A stretch of 48,049 bases of DNA from positions 1 through 48,049 of the forward strand of contig JAJZUU010000015.1 of NCBI GenBank assembly GCA_021848325.1, given 5' to 3'. The first letter of the stretch is position 1; each line of letters begins with the position of its first letter. This stretch comes from Pseudomonadota bacterium. Lineage in GTDB: Bacteria; Pseudomonadota; Gammaproteobacteria; Burkholderiales; JAJZUU01. Positions 38,308 to 47,625 of this stretch are shown here, in pieces. The notes under the pieces are model-generated. The model searched no databases. It saw nothing but the letters and a program-made list of their open reading frames with translations, and was not told where the DNA came from. The position numbers and the translations under genes are program-made.

Positions 38308-39457
38308 GGCACACCTCCATCTCCCACGACACGCAGGGGTCCAGCGCCTGCACCAGGAACGAGAGCCTGCGCCGCACCTCGCCGGGATCGCCGGCCCGTA
38401 TCTCCCGGGCGCCCTGGGCCAGGGCCCCGTCGGGGTGAAAATTCCACTCGGTGGGCGCCAGCACGGCGTAGCGCAGCACCCGCCCCCCCTCGATCTCCAC
38501 CCGGTGCAGCAGCAGGCCGCGGGCGGTCTCCACCCAGCCCAGGCCGCAGCCGGGGGCCGGCGCCAGCGCCCCCAGGCGCCCGGCGCTTCTCTCCCGGCCC
38601 GCGACCAGGGAAACCAATTCTACCACCCGCGCCGCGAACCGGGTCAGAACGCTATTGCCCGAGCGGGCATGGAGGTCCGCGACCAGAGGAACCCGCAGGG
38701 TACGCGCCAGGGCGCCGGTTTCCAGCGGCCGCCCGCGCCATGCCGGGCGCGCCGGATAGCCCGGGGTTTTCCCCATTTCGACCGCGATCATCATGAGCCA
38801 TTCCTCGTCCGCCAGGGGGGTGAAGCCGACCGGGCTGCGGCCGAAATCGCCCTCCCCGTCCAGCAGGCGGGCGCAGCACCGTGCGGCGGCGGCATCCGCG
38901 CCCCCCGCCCAGCGCGCCAGGCCGGCACGGTCCGCGATCTCCGCCCACGCCGGGGGGGCGATCCCCAGGACGTGGCGCTCAAGCAAGGCTTCCAGGTAGC
39001 CGCCCCGGACACCCGGTTCCGCCGCTGAAGGGGGACTTCCGTCGGCACGTTTCCATTCGCCGCCCGCCAGGAGGCGGGCCGAGACTTCCCCAAGCCGGCG
39101 CCGGGCTTCGGCCAGCAGCGGCCATTGGGCCTGCTGCCCCAGCAACTCGGGCCAGTCTACCAGGAGGCGCCACAGATATTCCTGCGCGATCTCCGCGCCC
39201 ACCAACAGTTTCCTGGCATGCAGCGCCGGTTCCCCGGGCGTTTCGCCGCGGGCGGCCTCCGTGGCCAGCAGCGCCGCCACTGTCTGTGCCCTGCCGCACA
39301 GGCTGAACAGCATGGGCACCGTATCCACCGCCTGTTGGGGCGTCATGCCCCGCAGCAGGCGGGACGCTTCCAGGGGGCGCCCGGAGCGGATTTCCACCCG
39401 CTGCACGGCGCGCCCGTCCCACACCGCCCTTAGTGCCAGGCCGCCTTCAACGGCCAC
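38300..39457 (-). CDS. hupK: HupK-like, degenerate hydrogenase large-subunit homologue
   Basis: Maturation protein of 385 residues derived from a hydrogenase large subunit. The first cysteine motif is altered (LCGRAQT in place of a CGVCTG-type sequence) and the C-terminal motif is DPCVSWEMEV in place of DPCLACSTH, so it cannot bind the NiFe centre normally. In Rhizobium, HupK is proposed to scaffold large-subunit maturation. It overlaps hupJ by 11 nt and hypA by 8 nt. Confidence 0.82.
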   Translation of the reverse strand: MAVEGGLALRAVWDGRAVQRVEIRSGRPLEASRLLRGMTPQQAVDTVPMLFSLCGRAQTVAALLATEAARGETPGEPALHARKLLVGAEIAQEYLWRLLVDWPELLGQQAQWPLLAEARRRLGEVSARLLAGGEWKRADGSPPSAAEPGVRGGYLEALLERHVLGIAPPAWAEIADRAGLARWAGGADAAAARCCARLLDGEGDFGRSPVGFTPLADEEWLMMIAVEMGKTPGYPARPAWRGRPLETGALARTLRVPLVADLHARSGNSVLTRFAARVVELVSLVAGRERSAGRLGALAPAPGCGLGWVETARGLLLHRVEIEGGRVLRYAVLAPTEWNFHPDGALAQGAREIRAGDPGEVRRRLSFLVQALDPCVSWEMEVCRA

Positions 39458-39965
39458 GCCCGCCCCGCAGGAAGTCGCGCCGCGTCATGGAGGCTGCAGC
39501 GACCGCGCCGGGAGGGCGATTGTCCCCGTGTGCCTCGGGATCGGGCAAAGCGAACAGCGTATCGAGCGCCGTCCGGGCGGCGCACCGCGCGCTTGCCTGG
39601 TCGGCGAATTGCGGTAGCGGGGAAAACAGCGAGCAGGACTGGTAGTCCCCGAGCCCCGGCTCGAACCCGCCGATAAACTCGAATTCCCCGGCCGGAAAGC
39701 GCAGCAGGCGTGACTCGCCCACGGCGAGGGCGCGCCAGCGGCCGCCCTGCTGAGGCAGCAGCAGACAGCTCATGAACCAGGGAGTGACGAGCACGCCGCT
39801 CCAGCAACCGCCCCGCGGTTTGAAGCCCACCGCCGCCACGGCCAGGGCCGGATTGAGAAACGGCAGGTCCGCCATGCGCATCCGCTGGATCCGGAGGAAC
39901 ACCTGCTCCAGCACGGAGGAAGGATCGGTGGCGAAGCCGTCGGCGGCTGGGCCGGCAATGCTCAC
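39447..39965 (-). CDS. hupJ: HupJ/HybE-family hydrogenase assembly chaperone
   Basis: Chaperone of 172 residues (HybE/HoxT family), thought to act on Tat-exported hydrogenase precursors. It starts with GTG at 39965, overlapping the hupH stop by 4 nt (GTGA). Recognisable segments include NPALAVAAVGFKP, GVLVTPWFMSCLLLP and FEPGLGDYQSCSLFSPL, typical of HybE. The long open frame upstream to 40628 is antisense-like extension and not used. Confidence 0.88.
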   Translation of the reverse strand: MSIAGPAADGFATDPSSVLEQVFLRIQRMRMADLPFLNPALAVAAVGFKPRGGCWSGVLVTPWFMSCLLLPQQGGRWRALAVGESRLLRFPAGEFEFIGGFEPGLGDYQSCSLFSPLPQFADQASARCAARTALDTLFALPDPEAHGDNRPPGAVAAASMTRRDFLRGGRGR

Positions 39966-40750
39966 GACGGTTCCCGCAGCCATTGCAGCAGTTCCCCCAG
40001 CCGCTGCGCGGAGTCGCTCAAGTCCTCCGGGGCAGCAAGGGCCGCTTCCGGGATCTCGGCGATTTCCAGGGTATCCAGGATCAACTGGTCCGCCGAATTG
40101 TAATACTGCACCCGCCACACCCGGCGCACGCCGGTGGCGCCGATGCGGCAGTTGCCGTAGCCCCGGGACAGCAGGGTGAGCGCGCCGACCCCCAGGGCCC
40201 GCTCCAGCAGCAGGAAATCCGTGGGGGCCATGGGCAGCAAGGTGAAGTTGATCACATGGGGAGGGCCGCCGGGGCTGAAGGCCGCCAGTTGCTGCCGCAC
40301 CTCCTCCAGCAGCGCCGGGCCGTTCATCACCCCCTCCGGGAGTTCGCCCGGGAATAGCGGCAATGGCCGGCCCCGTTCGGCCGCCTCCAGGACAACGCCC
40401 GGGATGGGACCGACCTCCAGCAGTTCCAGGGCCGGCCCCTCCCCGCTGCCCTGGCGGCGCACCCGCCATACGCCGGCGAACGCCGACTCCTGCACCCGTA
40501 GCGGCGCGCCGTCGGCCACCCGCGCGCTTACCTCTCCTTCCCCCAGCAGTTGATCGAGCAAGGCCAACTCGGAGGGCTGCAACCCGGACAAGGGGAACCG
40601 GCGGCGGCCCGGCCCGCCGCCGGCGCATGCCGCGGCCGCCTCCCGCACCTTCTCCAGCAGTTGCGACACCGCCTCCGGGCAGGCGGCCGGGTCGGGCAGC
40701 TCGGGCATGGCGAAGGTGCGCATCTCGCGGGGCAGGGCCGGCGGCCTCAT
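39962..40750 (-). CDS. hupH: HupH/HyaF-family hydrogenase formation protein
   Basis: Maturation protein of 262 residues (HoxQ/HyaF family), needed for small-subunit assembly in O2-tolerant hydrogenases. Recognisable segments are LLEVGPIPGVVLEAA, NGPALLEEVR and LLSRGYGNCRIGATG, then WRVQYYNSADQLILDTLEI. Its ATG overlaps the hupF stop by 4 nt (ATGA). An in-frame ATG at residue 10 is an alternative. Confidence 0.9.
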   Translation of the reverse strand: MRPPALPREMRTFAMPELPDPAACPEAVSQLLEKVREAAAACAGGGPGRRRFPLSGLQPSELALLDQLLGEGEVSARVADGAPLRVQESAFAGVWRVRRQGSGEGPALELLEVGPIPGVVLEAAERGRPLPLFPGELPEGVMNGPALLEEVRQQLAAFSPGGPPHVINFTLLPMAPTDFLLLERALGVGALTLLSRGYGNCRIGATGVRRVWRVQYYNSADQLILDTLEIAEIPEAALAAPEDLSDSAQRLGELLQWLREPS

Positions 40751-41058
40751 CCCCCTCCCCCGCGCCTCAGGTGCGGCGGCAACTCGGGCTCGCGCCCGGC
40801 GAGGTCGGCGAAGTAATCGCCGATCTCCACCTGCTCGCCGCCAAGCACCGCCTCCAGGGCGTCCAGGGCGCGGTTGATGCGGTGCGCCTCGTCCTCGGCC
40901 AGCACTTCCCGGGCAGAGCCCAGGAAGGTCAGGAGCCAGGTACCCGGGGGCTGCGGCCCCACCAGGGCCAGGTCGATCCGCCGGCGGTCGCCGCGGCCCT
41001 CGCACCAGGCGAACAGACCATCGCTTTGCGCCACCCGCAACGGGATGCCGACGCACAT
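40747..41058 (-). CDS. hupF: HupF, HypC-like chaperone
   Basis: HypC paralogue of 103 residues specific to this type of hydrogenase operon. It starts MCVGIPLRVA with the Cys2 ligand and has an extra C-terminal stretch (YFADLAGREPELPPHL) compared with HypC. In Rhizobium, HupF protects the large subunit from oxygen during maturation. Its start overlaps the hupD stop by one base (TGATG). Confidence 0.92.
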   Translation of the reverse strand: MCVGIPLRVAQSDGLFAWCEGRGDRRRIDLALVGPQPPGTWLLTFLGSAREVLAEDEAHRINRALDALEAVLGGEQVEIGDYFADLAGREPELPPHLRRGGGG

Positions 41059-41696
41059 CAGCCTTCGCTCCCGCCGCGCGCCGCCAGGAAGCGCGGGGCC
41101 CCCCGCCGGCAGGCCGCCCGTTCGCTGGGGCGCTGCCCTTCGTAGGCGGCCAGATCCAGCCCGTGGCCGTCGATCCGATCCGGCGCGGCGCGGGGCTCGG
41201 CCCGCACTTCCCAGTTCTCCAGCCAGCCCAGCGCCACGCCGATGGCCGGTCCCAACTGGGCCTTCACCGGCTCCCGCAGGCTGCCGCCGAAGTCGTCCAG
41301 TTCCACCGGTTGAACGCCGATCAGCACCAGTTCTTCGGGATAACGGCCGGTGAGTCTGGCGCAGGCGAGCACCTCCTGGAAGCCGGTCTGGTGCAGGCTC
41401 ATCTTCTTCACTCCCAGAAACGCGGGCACCTCTTCGTTCAGCACGATCTTCAGGGTTCCCGGGGGCAGCCCGTAGTCCACCGCGTCGAACACGATCAGCC
41501 GGCGCGCGGCCTGCACATGGTGGAGCAGGTACAGGCCCTGGGTGCCGCCGTCCAGCAAGCGCACCCGGGGCGGGAAGACGTAGCCTTGCTGCATGGCCTC
41601 CACCGCCCGTACTCCGAAGCCCTCGTCCGCCCACAACAGGTTGCCGATGCCCAGCACCAGGATTTCCCGCCGTTGCTCCTCTTTGCCCCTTGTCAT
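41058..41696 (-). CDS. hupD: HupD/HyaD hydrogenase maturation protease
   Basis: Nickel-dependent endopeptidase that cuts the last 15 residues from the large subunit after metal insertion. The 212-residue protein has GIGNLLWADEGFG (Glu as nickel ligand), FDAVDYG (Asp) and LHQTGFQEVL (His). The C-terminal 35 residues are Arg-rich and longer than usual. It lies 14 nt after hupC. Confidence 0.95.
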   Translation of the reverse strand: MTRGKEEQRREILVLGIGNLLWADEGFGVRAVEAMQQGYVFPPRVRLLDGGTQGLYLLHHVQAARRLIVFDAVDYGLPPGTLKIVLNEEVPAFLGVKKMSLHQTGFQEVLACARLTGRYPEELVLIGVQPVELDDFGGSLREPVKAQLGPAIGVALGWLENWEVRAEPRAAPDRIDGHGLDLAAYEGQRPSERAACRRGAPRFLAARGGSEG

Positions 41697-41710
41697 GGGT
41701 TTCCCGCCGG

Positions 41711-42415
41711 TCAGTCCTTGAACATGCGGTACCCGCTCACCATGGTGCTGATGATGCTCTGGCGGGACATGATGTCCTCGCGGATGGCCACGTAGACATG
41801 GATGATGACGAAGCACACCATCACCCACATCACCAGATGGTGCCAGGAATGCACCGCCTGGCTGCCGCCCATGAGCGGAATCAGCCAGCCGAACGCTTGG
41901 CTCTGCCAGCTTCCCAGTCCCTCGCCCTCGCCGTACAGGGCGAAGCCGGTAAAGATCATGAACACCGAAGGCAGGGTGAACAGGAAGAACATCCCCACCT
42001 GCGCCAGGGGGTTGTGGCCCAGGTATTTCTTGGGGGCCTTCTCCAGGAACAGGTACCAGCGCAGCTCGAACAAGACCTCCTTCCACCAGTTCAAGTCCGC
42101 GAAGGGGGGGGTGAATATCTGGCGGGAATGCCGGTTGCCGACGAAGGCCCAGTATAGGCGGCCAAGGAAGCCCACGGCGAAGAGATAGGCGGCGGCGAAG
42201 TGGGCGAAGCGGATATAGCCCATGAGAAAGTGCCCGCTCGCCTCCCCCGGCTGGGTGGGCAGCGGGTGAGAAATGAGATAGCCGGTAACCGCCAGCACCG
42301 TGATGCACAGGGCGTTGACCCAGTGCCACAGGCGCACCGGCGCCTGGTAGACGTAGACCGCCGGCAGCCTTTCTCCGACCAGCACGCCGGTCACCTCCCG
42401 TTCGACATGGAACAT
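41711..42415 (-). CDS. hupC: HupC, hydrogenase cytochrome b subunit
   Basis: Dihaem b-type cytochrome of 234 residues that anchors the hydrogenase and passes its electrons to quinone. Four membrane helices are visible, with His candidates in VRLWHWVNAL, IRFAHFAAAYL and AVHSWHHLVMWVM. It lies 12 nt after hupL. Length matches HyaC/HoxZ. Confidence 0.96.
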   Translation of the reverse strand: MFHVEREVTGVLVGERLPAVYVYQAPVRLWHWVNALCITVLAVTGYLISHPLPTQPGEASGHFLMGYIRFAHFAAAYLFAVGFLGRLYWAFVGNRHSRQIFTPPFADLNWWKEVLFELRWYLFLEKAPKKYLGHNPLAQVGMFFLFTLPSVFMIFTGFALYGEGEGLGSWQSQAFGWLIPLMGGSQAVHSWHHLVMWVMVCFVIIHVYVAIREDIMSRQSIISTMVSGYRMFKD

Positions 42416-42427
42416 GGCGCCTCCTCC

Positions 42428-44221
42428 TCAGCGGACCAGCACGTTGGAGAGCTCCTCGCCGCCCGGGGACATGACGTGGGTCGAGCAGGCGAGGCAGGGA
42501 TCGAAGCTGTGCAGGGTGCGCAGGATCTCCAGGGGCTGATCGGCCTGGGCCACGGGGGTGTCGAGCAGGGAGGCCTCGAACGGGCCGATCTTGCCGGCGG
42601 CGTCCCGGGGCGAGCCGTTCCACGTGGTGGGCACCACGCACTGGTAGGAGTCGATCTTGGTGTCCTTGATCTTGAGCCAGTGCCCCAGCGCCCCCCGCGG
42701 CGCCTCGCTGAAGCCCACCCCCCGCGCCTCCTTGGGCCAGGAAACGGGCTCCCATTTGTCCACGTTGGCAGTGGCGGTGTTGCCCGCCTTGATGCTGGCG
42801 ACCAGCTTGTCGTAGAAATAACGCATCCGGTGGGCGGCCCAGGAGCATTCCAGGCCGCGGGCAGCGGTGCGGCCCAGGGTGGAGAACAGGGCGCTAAGGG
42901 GCAGGTCCAGCTTGTGCAGCACCATCTCCACCGGCTCCTTGAACTCGGGAATGCCGTGGGCGTAACCCACCAGGAAGCGGGCCAGGGGGCCCACCTCCAT
43001 GGCATGGCCACGCCAGCGCGGGGCCTTGATCCAGGAATACTTGGCGCCCTCGTCCAGTTCCCGGATGTCGGTCTTGCTGCCCTTGGTGTTCTTGCCCAGC
43101 ACGAAATCGGGTTCCGTCAAGCCCTCGAACGGGTGCAGCCCCTTGGCCTCGTCCGGGTAGCGGTACCAGGAGTGGGTGACGAACTCCTGGACCTGCTGCG
43201 GGTCCTTCAGGTCCACGTCGTGGACCTCCTTCAGGTTTCCGCCGGCGATGGCGCCGCGGGGCATGAGCAGGCTGGCGTTGGTGTAATCGTTGGCCTGGTC
43301 CGGGAACTCGCCGTAGGCCAGCACGTTCTGGCTCGCCAGCCCCCCGCCCCACTTCGCCCAGTCCTTGTAGAAGGAGGCCACGGCCAGCAGGTCCGGGATG
43401 TAGACCTGGTCGACGAACTGGATGGTGCGGTCGATGATGCCAACCACCAGGTCGAGCCGCTCCATGTTGATGGCGCCCACCGCCCCGGTATGATCCAGGT
43501 TGATGGGGCAGGGAACGCCCCCCACCAGCCAGTTGGGATGGGGGTTCTTGCCGCCGAACACGGTCTGGACCTTGACGATCTCCCGCTGGAAATCCAGGGC
43601 CTCCAGGTAATGGGCCACCGCCATCAGGTTGGCCTCGGGCGGGAGCTTGTAGGCCGGGTGGCCCCAGTAGCCGTTGGTGAACGGCCCCAGTTGGCCCGAT
43701 TCCACGAAGCGCTTGAGGCGCTCCTGCAACTCCCTGAAATAGCCCGGCGAGGACAGGGGCCAGGAAGAGATGCTCTGGGCCAGGGTCGAGGTGGCCTTGG
43801 GGTCGGCCTTGAGGGCGGAGACCACGTCCACCCAGTCCAGGGCGTGCAGGTGGTAGAAGTGCACCAGATGGTCGTGGGCATACAGGGTGGCGTGCATCAG
43901 GTTGCGGATGATGTTGGCGTTCTCGGGGATCTTGATGTCCAGGGCGTCTTCCACCGCGCGCACCGAGGTCAGGGCGTGGGTGCCGGTGCACACCCCGCAG
44001 ATGCGCTGGGTGAAGGCCCAGGCGTCGCGCGGGTCCCGGCCCTTGAGGATGATCTCCAGGCCGCGCCACATGGTGCCGGTGGACACCGCGTTGCGGATCA
44101 CGTTGTCGCCGTCCAGGTTCACCTCCACCCGCAGGTGGCCCTCGATGCGGGTGACCGGATCGACCACCACCCGTTTGCCGCTGTTGTCCAGCTTGAAGCC
44201 TTGGGTTTCGTACGCGCTCAT
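42428..44221 (-). CDS. hupL: [NiFe] uptake hydrogenase large subunit
   Basis: Catalytic subunit of 597 residues that carries the NiFe(CN)2CO centre and splits H2. The L1 motif is [10 protein letters not shown] with Cys75 and Cys78. The L2 motif is DPCLACSTH with Cys576, Cys579 and His582; the last 15 residues ([15 protein letters not shown]) should be removed by HupD. Residue numbers agree with E. coli HyaB. It follows the small subunit after a gap of 2 nt. Confidence 0.98.
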   Translation of the reverse strand: MSAYETQGFKLDNSGKRVVVDPVTRIEGHLRVEVNLDGDNVIRNAVSTGTMWRGLEIILKGRDPRDAWAFTQRICGVCTGTHALTSVRAVEDALDIKIPENANIIRNLMHATLYAHDHLVHFYHLHALDWVDVVSALKADPKATSTLAQSISSWPLSSPGYFRELQERLKRFVESGQLGPFTNGYWGHPAYKLPPEANLMAVAHYLEALDFQREIVKVQTVFGGKNPHPNWLVGGVPCPINLDHTGAVGAINMERLDLVVGIIDRTIQFVDQVYIPDLLAVASFYKDWAKWGGGLASQNVLAYGEFPDQANDYTNASLLMPRGAIAGGNLKEVHDVDLKDPQQVQEFVTHSWYRYPDEAKGLHPFEGLTEPDFVLGKNTKGSKTDIRELDEGAKYSWIKAPRWRGHAMEVGPLARFLVGYAHGIPEFKEPVEMVLHKLDLPLSALFSTLGRTAARGLECSWAAHRMRYFYDKLVASIKAGNTATANVDKWEPVSWPKEARGVGFSEAPRGALGHWLKIKDTKIDSYQCVVPTTWNGSPRDAAGKIGPFEASLLDTPVAQADQPLEILRTLHSFDPCLACSTHVMSPGGEELSNVLVR

Positions 44222-44223
44222 GC

Positions 44224-45312
44224 TCAGTCGCCTCCTTCCTCGCCGGGTCCGTGGTGCCGGGCGCGCTTAACCGCGCTGACCGCGGCATGGGCAACCACGG
44301 CCGCACCCACCACCGCCGCCGCGGTGCCCCCTACCTTGTCGGCGTTGGACTCGATGCCGAACTGGCGGATGTCGGTCACGCGGTCGTAGAACGAGCCCCT
44401 GTCCCAGAATCCCTCCTCGGAACAGCCCAGGCAGCCGTGGCCGGAGCCGATGGGGAACGACACCCCGCCGTTCCAGCGCACCGTGGAGCAGGCATTGTAG
44501 GTGGTGGGCCCCTTGCAGCCCATCTTGTACAGGCAATAGCCCTTGCGCGCCGAGTCGTCGTCCCAGTGCTCCACGTACTGGCCGGCGTCGAAATGGGGAC
44601 GGCGGTAGCACTTGTCGTGGATGCGCTGTCCGTAGAACATCTTGGGCCGCCCCTGGCGGTCCAGCTCGGGCAGGCGGTCGAAGGTCAGCATATAGGCCAG
44701 CACCGCGGTCATCACCTCGGCGATGGGCGGGCAGCCCGGCACGTTGATCACCGGCTTGTCGGTGATCACCCGGTGCACCGGCGTGGCCCGGGTGGGGTTG
44801 GGCTTGGCCGACTGCACGCAGCCCCAGGAGGCGCAGGAGCCCCAGGCGATGACCGCCTTGGCGTCCTTGGCCACCCGCCGCAACTGCTCCACGAACGGCT
44901 TGCCGCCGACGATGCAGTACATGCCGTCCTCGTTCAGGGGCGGATTGCCCTCCACCGCCAGGATATAGTTGCCCTTGTACTTGGCGGCGACCTCGCCCAG
45001 GATAGCCTCCGCCTGGTGGCCGGCCGCGGCCATGATGGTGTCGTCGTAATCCAGGGAGATCATGGACAGCACCACATCCTTGGCCAGGGGATGGCCGGAA
45101 CGGATGAAGGATTCGGAACAGCAGGTGCATTCCAGGCCGTGCAGCCACAGCACCGGGGTACGGGGCTTGGTCTCCATGGCATGGGCGATGTTGGCCGCCA
45201 TACCAGGGGCCAGGCCCAGGGAAGCGGCAGTCAGGCTGCAGAATTTCATGAAGCTGCGGCGGGTGATGCCCTGGCTGCGCATCACCTCGTAGAAGGTCTC
45301 GGTAGGCGGCAT
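44224..45312 (-). CDS. hupS: [NiFe] uptake hydrogenase small subunit, O2-tolerant type
   Basis: Electron-transfer subunit of 362 residues. A Tat signal (RRSFMK at 18-23) is followed by a likely cleavage after AHA (residue 45). In mature numbering the proximal-cluster cysteines are 17, 19, 20, 115, 120 and 149 (CTCC, then SCASWGC, then VPGCPP). The two extra cysteines, 19 and 120, define the [4Fe-3S] cluster of O2-tolerant group 1d enzymes such as E. coli Hyd-1 and Ralstonia MBH. A C-terminal hydrophobic helix ([20 protein letters not shown]) anchors it to the membrane. It is the first gene of the operon. Confidence 0.98.
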   Translation of the reverse strand: MPPTETFYEVMRSQGITRRSFMKFCSLTAASLGLAPGMAANIAHAMETKPRTPVLWLHGLECTCCSESFIRSGHPLAKDVVLSMISLDYDDTIMAAAGHQAEAILGEVAAKYKGNYILAVEGNPPLNEDGMYCIVGGKPFVEQLRRVAKDAKAVIAWGSCASWGCVQSAKPNPTRATPVHRVITDKPVINVPGCPPIAEVMTAVLAYMLTFDRLPELDRQGRPKMFYGQRIHDKCYRRPHFDAGQYVEHWDDDSARKGYCLYKMGCKGPTTYNACSTVRWNGGVSFPIGSGHGCLGCSEEGFWDRGSFYDRVTDIRQFGIESNADKVGGTAAAVVGAAVVAHAAVSAVKRARHHGPGEEGGD

Positions 45313-45351
45313 GTGATCTCCTTCGGTATCGGGCTCCTGATATTTATTAAT

Positions 45352-45365
45352 TTAATGTAGATCAT
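45352..45365 (-). promoter_or_regulatory. Possible FNR/Anr-like site before the hydrogenase operon
   Basis: The minus strand reads ATGAT-CTAC-ATTAA, which matches 8 of 10 defined bases of the FNR consensus TTGAT-N4-ATCAA. It lies 40-53 nt before the hupS ATG in an AT-rich stretch that probably holds the promoter. Spacing to a -10 could not be fixed, and no -24/-12 sigma-54 site was found. Confidence 0.3.
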
Positions 45366-45440
45366 TTTTGCGGATGTGCAGGTCGTTTTTTTGAAGCGCC
45401 ACCGCGCCGTTGTTCACATAAGTCCCGCCCCATCAAGAAG

Positions 45441-45472
45441 GCGGGGCAGGCCGTCTGCACGGCCTGCCCCGC
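45441..45472. terminator. Strong hairpin, likely terminator of the peroxidase gene
   Basis: A perfect 14-bp stem (GCGGGGCAGGCCGT and its complement) has a 4-nt loop at 45455-45458. It lies 61 bp beyond the stop of the minus-strand peroxidase gene and well upstream of hupS. The minus-strand side is followed by a short CTTCTTG stretch, not a full T-run. It should at least separate the two transcripts. Confidence 0.7.
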
Positions 45473-45533
45473 TCGCCCCCGTAGCAAATTGTACCGGCGG
45501 CAGCGCAACAAATCCGCCGGATCCGGTCCTTGA

Positions 45534-46751
45534 CTACCCCTGAGCCACGTTGTTGCACATCATGCCACCGTTCAGGGCTCCCAGAAAAGCCGTCAGGTCG
45601 TCTATTTCGGAGTCGCTCCAGCTTTGGCTCCTGATGTTCATGACGACCGGATCGACGGTGCCTACGAATTGCCCCTCGTAGGGGTCGACAGTCCCCGTTA
45701 CGATTCCTCTGACCGTGAATTCCACCGCGTCCCTCAGGTTGAAGTACTTGCCATTGTGCATATAGGGGCCGGTGCATGCCAATTGCCTTAGGGTCGGCGT
45801 TTTGAATTTGCCGAGGTCGTCGGTGTTCTTGGTCACGTAGTAGCGTCCCAGGTCGTAACCCTGATACCCGGGCAGTTCCGTGTTGGGGAACAACGGCCCG
45901 CCGGTGACGTCGTTGGTTCCTGTTTCGTAGCCTTGCCGGAACACCCCGAGGTTGTGGAAGCCCACGCTCGATGGGTTGGTATAGACGGCATCGGTGAAGA
46001 ACGGCGGCGTATGGCAGGAGGTACAGCTACCCTTGCCCTGAAACAGATTGAGTCCCCTGATCTGGGCAGCGGTCAGCGCCGTGGTGTTGCCGGCCGCGTA
46101 GGAGTCGTAGGGCGAATCGAACGACAGCACGGTCCGTTCGAAGGATGCAACCGCCTTGGCCACCGCCTGGAACACCACGGGCACTTGGTACGAGGTGCCC
46201 AGATACTGCGCGATGTCGGGAAACGCGTTGAGAAAATCCGCCTTGTAATTGGCAAGGACGTATTGCACAACGGTTTGCGCGGTGTTGTTCATCTCCAAAG
46301 GATTTTGAATGGGGCCCAGCGCCTGGGCTTCCAGACTGGTCCCGGCAAGAATCTGCCCGGACACCGGATCGACCAGGTGCTGCGCATTGCCGTCCCAGAA
46401 CTGGCTGTGCTGATAGGCCGCGTTGAACACCGTAGGAACATTGCGCTGCCCGTGACGGCCGTACACGCCAACCCCGCGGACCAGGCCGTTGGTGAAACCG
46501 TGCATCATGTCGTGGCAACTGGCGCATGAAACCCGCGTCCTGCCGGCGCTGGGGTCCGACAGGCCACGATCCATGAACAGCATCCTGCCGAGCTGGATCT
46601 TGGCGGGGGTGAGGGGGTTGGAGGCCGGTACCGGCACCGGAGGCGCGGCCCCGCCGCCCATGGTGGCGGCCGCACTGAGATTGACGGCGGCACTGCCGGC
46701 CAGGAGCGATAAACTCAGAACAAGTACCGGCGTGCTGACAGCTTTTTGCAT
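45534..46751 (-). CDS. Di-haem cytochrome c peroxidase (MauG/CCP family)
   Basis: Periplasmic peroxidase or related di-haem oxidase of 405 residues. A signal peptide is visible (VLVLSLSLLAGSAAVNLSAA). The haem sites are CASCH in RVSCASCHDMMHGF and CTSCH in GSCTSCHTPPFF. YMHNGKYFNLRDAVEF in the C-terminal half is typical of the family. The ATG at 46751 has AAGGAGAA just upstream. The frame is open farther upstream to 47042 without family sequence. A clear sigma-70 promoter lies about 75 bp upstream. Confidence 0.9.
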   Translation of the reverse strand: MQKAVSTPVLVLSLSLLAGSAAVNLSAAATMGGGAAPPVPVPASNPLTPAKIQLGRMLFMDRGLSDPSAGRTRVSCASCHDMMHGFTNGLVRGVGVYGRHGQRNVPTVFNAAYQHSQFWDGNAQHLVDPVSGQILAGTSLEAQALGPIQNPLEMNNTAQTVVQYVLANYKADFLNAFPDIAQYLGTSYQVPVVFQAVAKAVASFERTVLSFDSPYDSYAAGNTTALTAAQIRGLNLFQGKGSCTSCHTPPFFTDAVYTNPSSVGFHNLGVFRQGYETGTNDVTGGPLFPNTELPGYQGYDLGRYYVTKNTDDLGKFKTPTLRQLACTGPYMHNGKYFNLRDAVEFTVRGIVTGTVDPYEGQFVGTVDPVVMNIRSQSWSDSEIDDLTAFLGALNGGMMCNNVAQG

Positions 46752-46824
46752 GATGTTCTCCTTCGTTTCAATGGAATGGGTGTCGCGCTGCATTCTCCCT
46801 GCTGTTGACGTTGTTATATTCCGA

Positions 46825-46853
46825 TTTATAGATACCCCCCCCGGATATGTCAA
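46825..46853 (-). promoter_or_regulatory. Sigma-70 promoter with G8 tract in the spacer
   Basis: On the minus strand, TTGACA (46848-46853) and TATAAA (46825-46830) are exactly 17 bp apart. The spacer contains a run of eight G (C8 on the plus strand). Nearly perfect inverted arms overlap it: TTGACGTTG at 46805-46813 and CAACGTCAA at 46851-46859, extended by ATAT and CCG. The promoter should drive the peroxidase gene with about 67 nt of leader. From 46860 to 47209 I see no supportable gene or structure. Confidence 0.75.
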
Positions 46854-47209
46854 CGTCAATGGATGAGGAAGGCGACGGCAGGCATACGCGCCCGGCCAAG
46901 CAGAGCCGCGATGGAACTCGATGATGTCGATCGGAAAACAAGGAAAATCCCTCTCGCCCGGGGAAAGGCAAGATCCGGCACCGGCAGGCCGGGCCGCAGG
47001 CGGAACGCCAAGTCGATTCGCGGTCCCAGGGTCACGCGACATCGGGGGCCGGATATCTATAGACTATTCCCGAATGGTCAAGATGCGCACCGCCACGGCA
47101 AGACAGCGCTACCTATTCGGTCGGCTTTTCCACCGGACGGCGCCCCCGCGAGAACCGCTTAAAGAGACAGACAAGGCGCTACCGGAGTCAGGGAAGGCGC
47201 GGTAAAGGA

Positions 47210-47623
47210 TCAGGAGGACGCGCCTTGCGCCTTCTGCAAGCTGGAGATGAGGAGACAGCGCACCCGGGGCGGACTGGCGTCGCACTGCTGGACGAGTTGT
47301 TCCAGGGCCCGTTCCATCTGGCGCAGTTGTGCCATCCGCTCGCGAACCGCTGCCAGCTTGCCGGCGGCGACGGCCTTGGCTTGGGCGCAATGGCTGCCGT
47401 CCTCCAGGCTCAGCAGGGCCGCGATTTCGTCCCGGGTGAACCCCAGCCGCTGGGCCCGCTTGATGAAACTCACCCGCTACATGTCGGCCAGACCGTAGCG
47501 ACGGATGCCGCCCAACGGCTTGGCGGGCTCCGCCAGCAGGCCACGCCGCTGGTAGAAGCGAACGGTCTCCACGTTCATCCCTGCCGCCTTGGCCAGGGCC
47601 CCGATGGTCAGCGATTCCGACAT
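47210..47623 (-). pseudogene. merR: Mercury-type MerR regulator, interrupted by an amber codon
   Basis: From the ATG at 47623 the frame encodes an N-terminal MerR helix-turn-helix ([20 protein letters not shown]) and reads [11 protein letters not shown], then TAG (47477-47479), then RVSFIKRAQRLGFTRDEIAA in the same frame, ending at 47210. All three mercury-binding Cys of MerR seem kept: in GSHCAQA, LVQQCDAS and RVRCLLISSLQ. Removing the stop gives a 137-residue protein of normal length. A single CAG to TAG change could explain it. Without readthrough it is non-functional. Confidence 0.82.
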
Positions 47624-47625
47624 GA

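Noticed and set aside
42200-44389. A 729-codon plus-strand open frame
   Set aside because: Antisense to the hydrogenase large subunit and cytochrome b.
45366-45440. Sigma-54 promoter for the hydrogenase operon
   Set aside because: No GG and GC pair with the required 10-bp spacing was found; GTGGCGC is present but lacks a -12 partner.
46921-47205. Open frame of 94 codons between the peroxidase promoter and merR
   Set aside because: Arg-rich, without motifs, without a good ribosome site; looks random.
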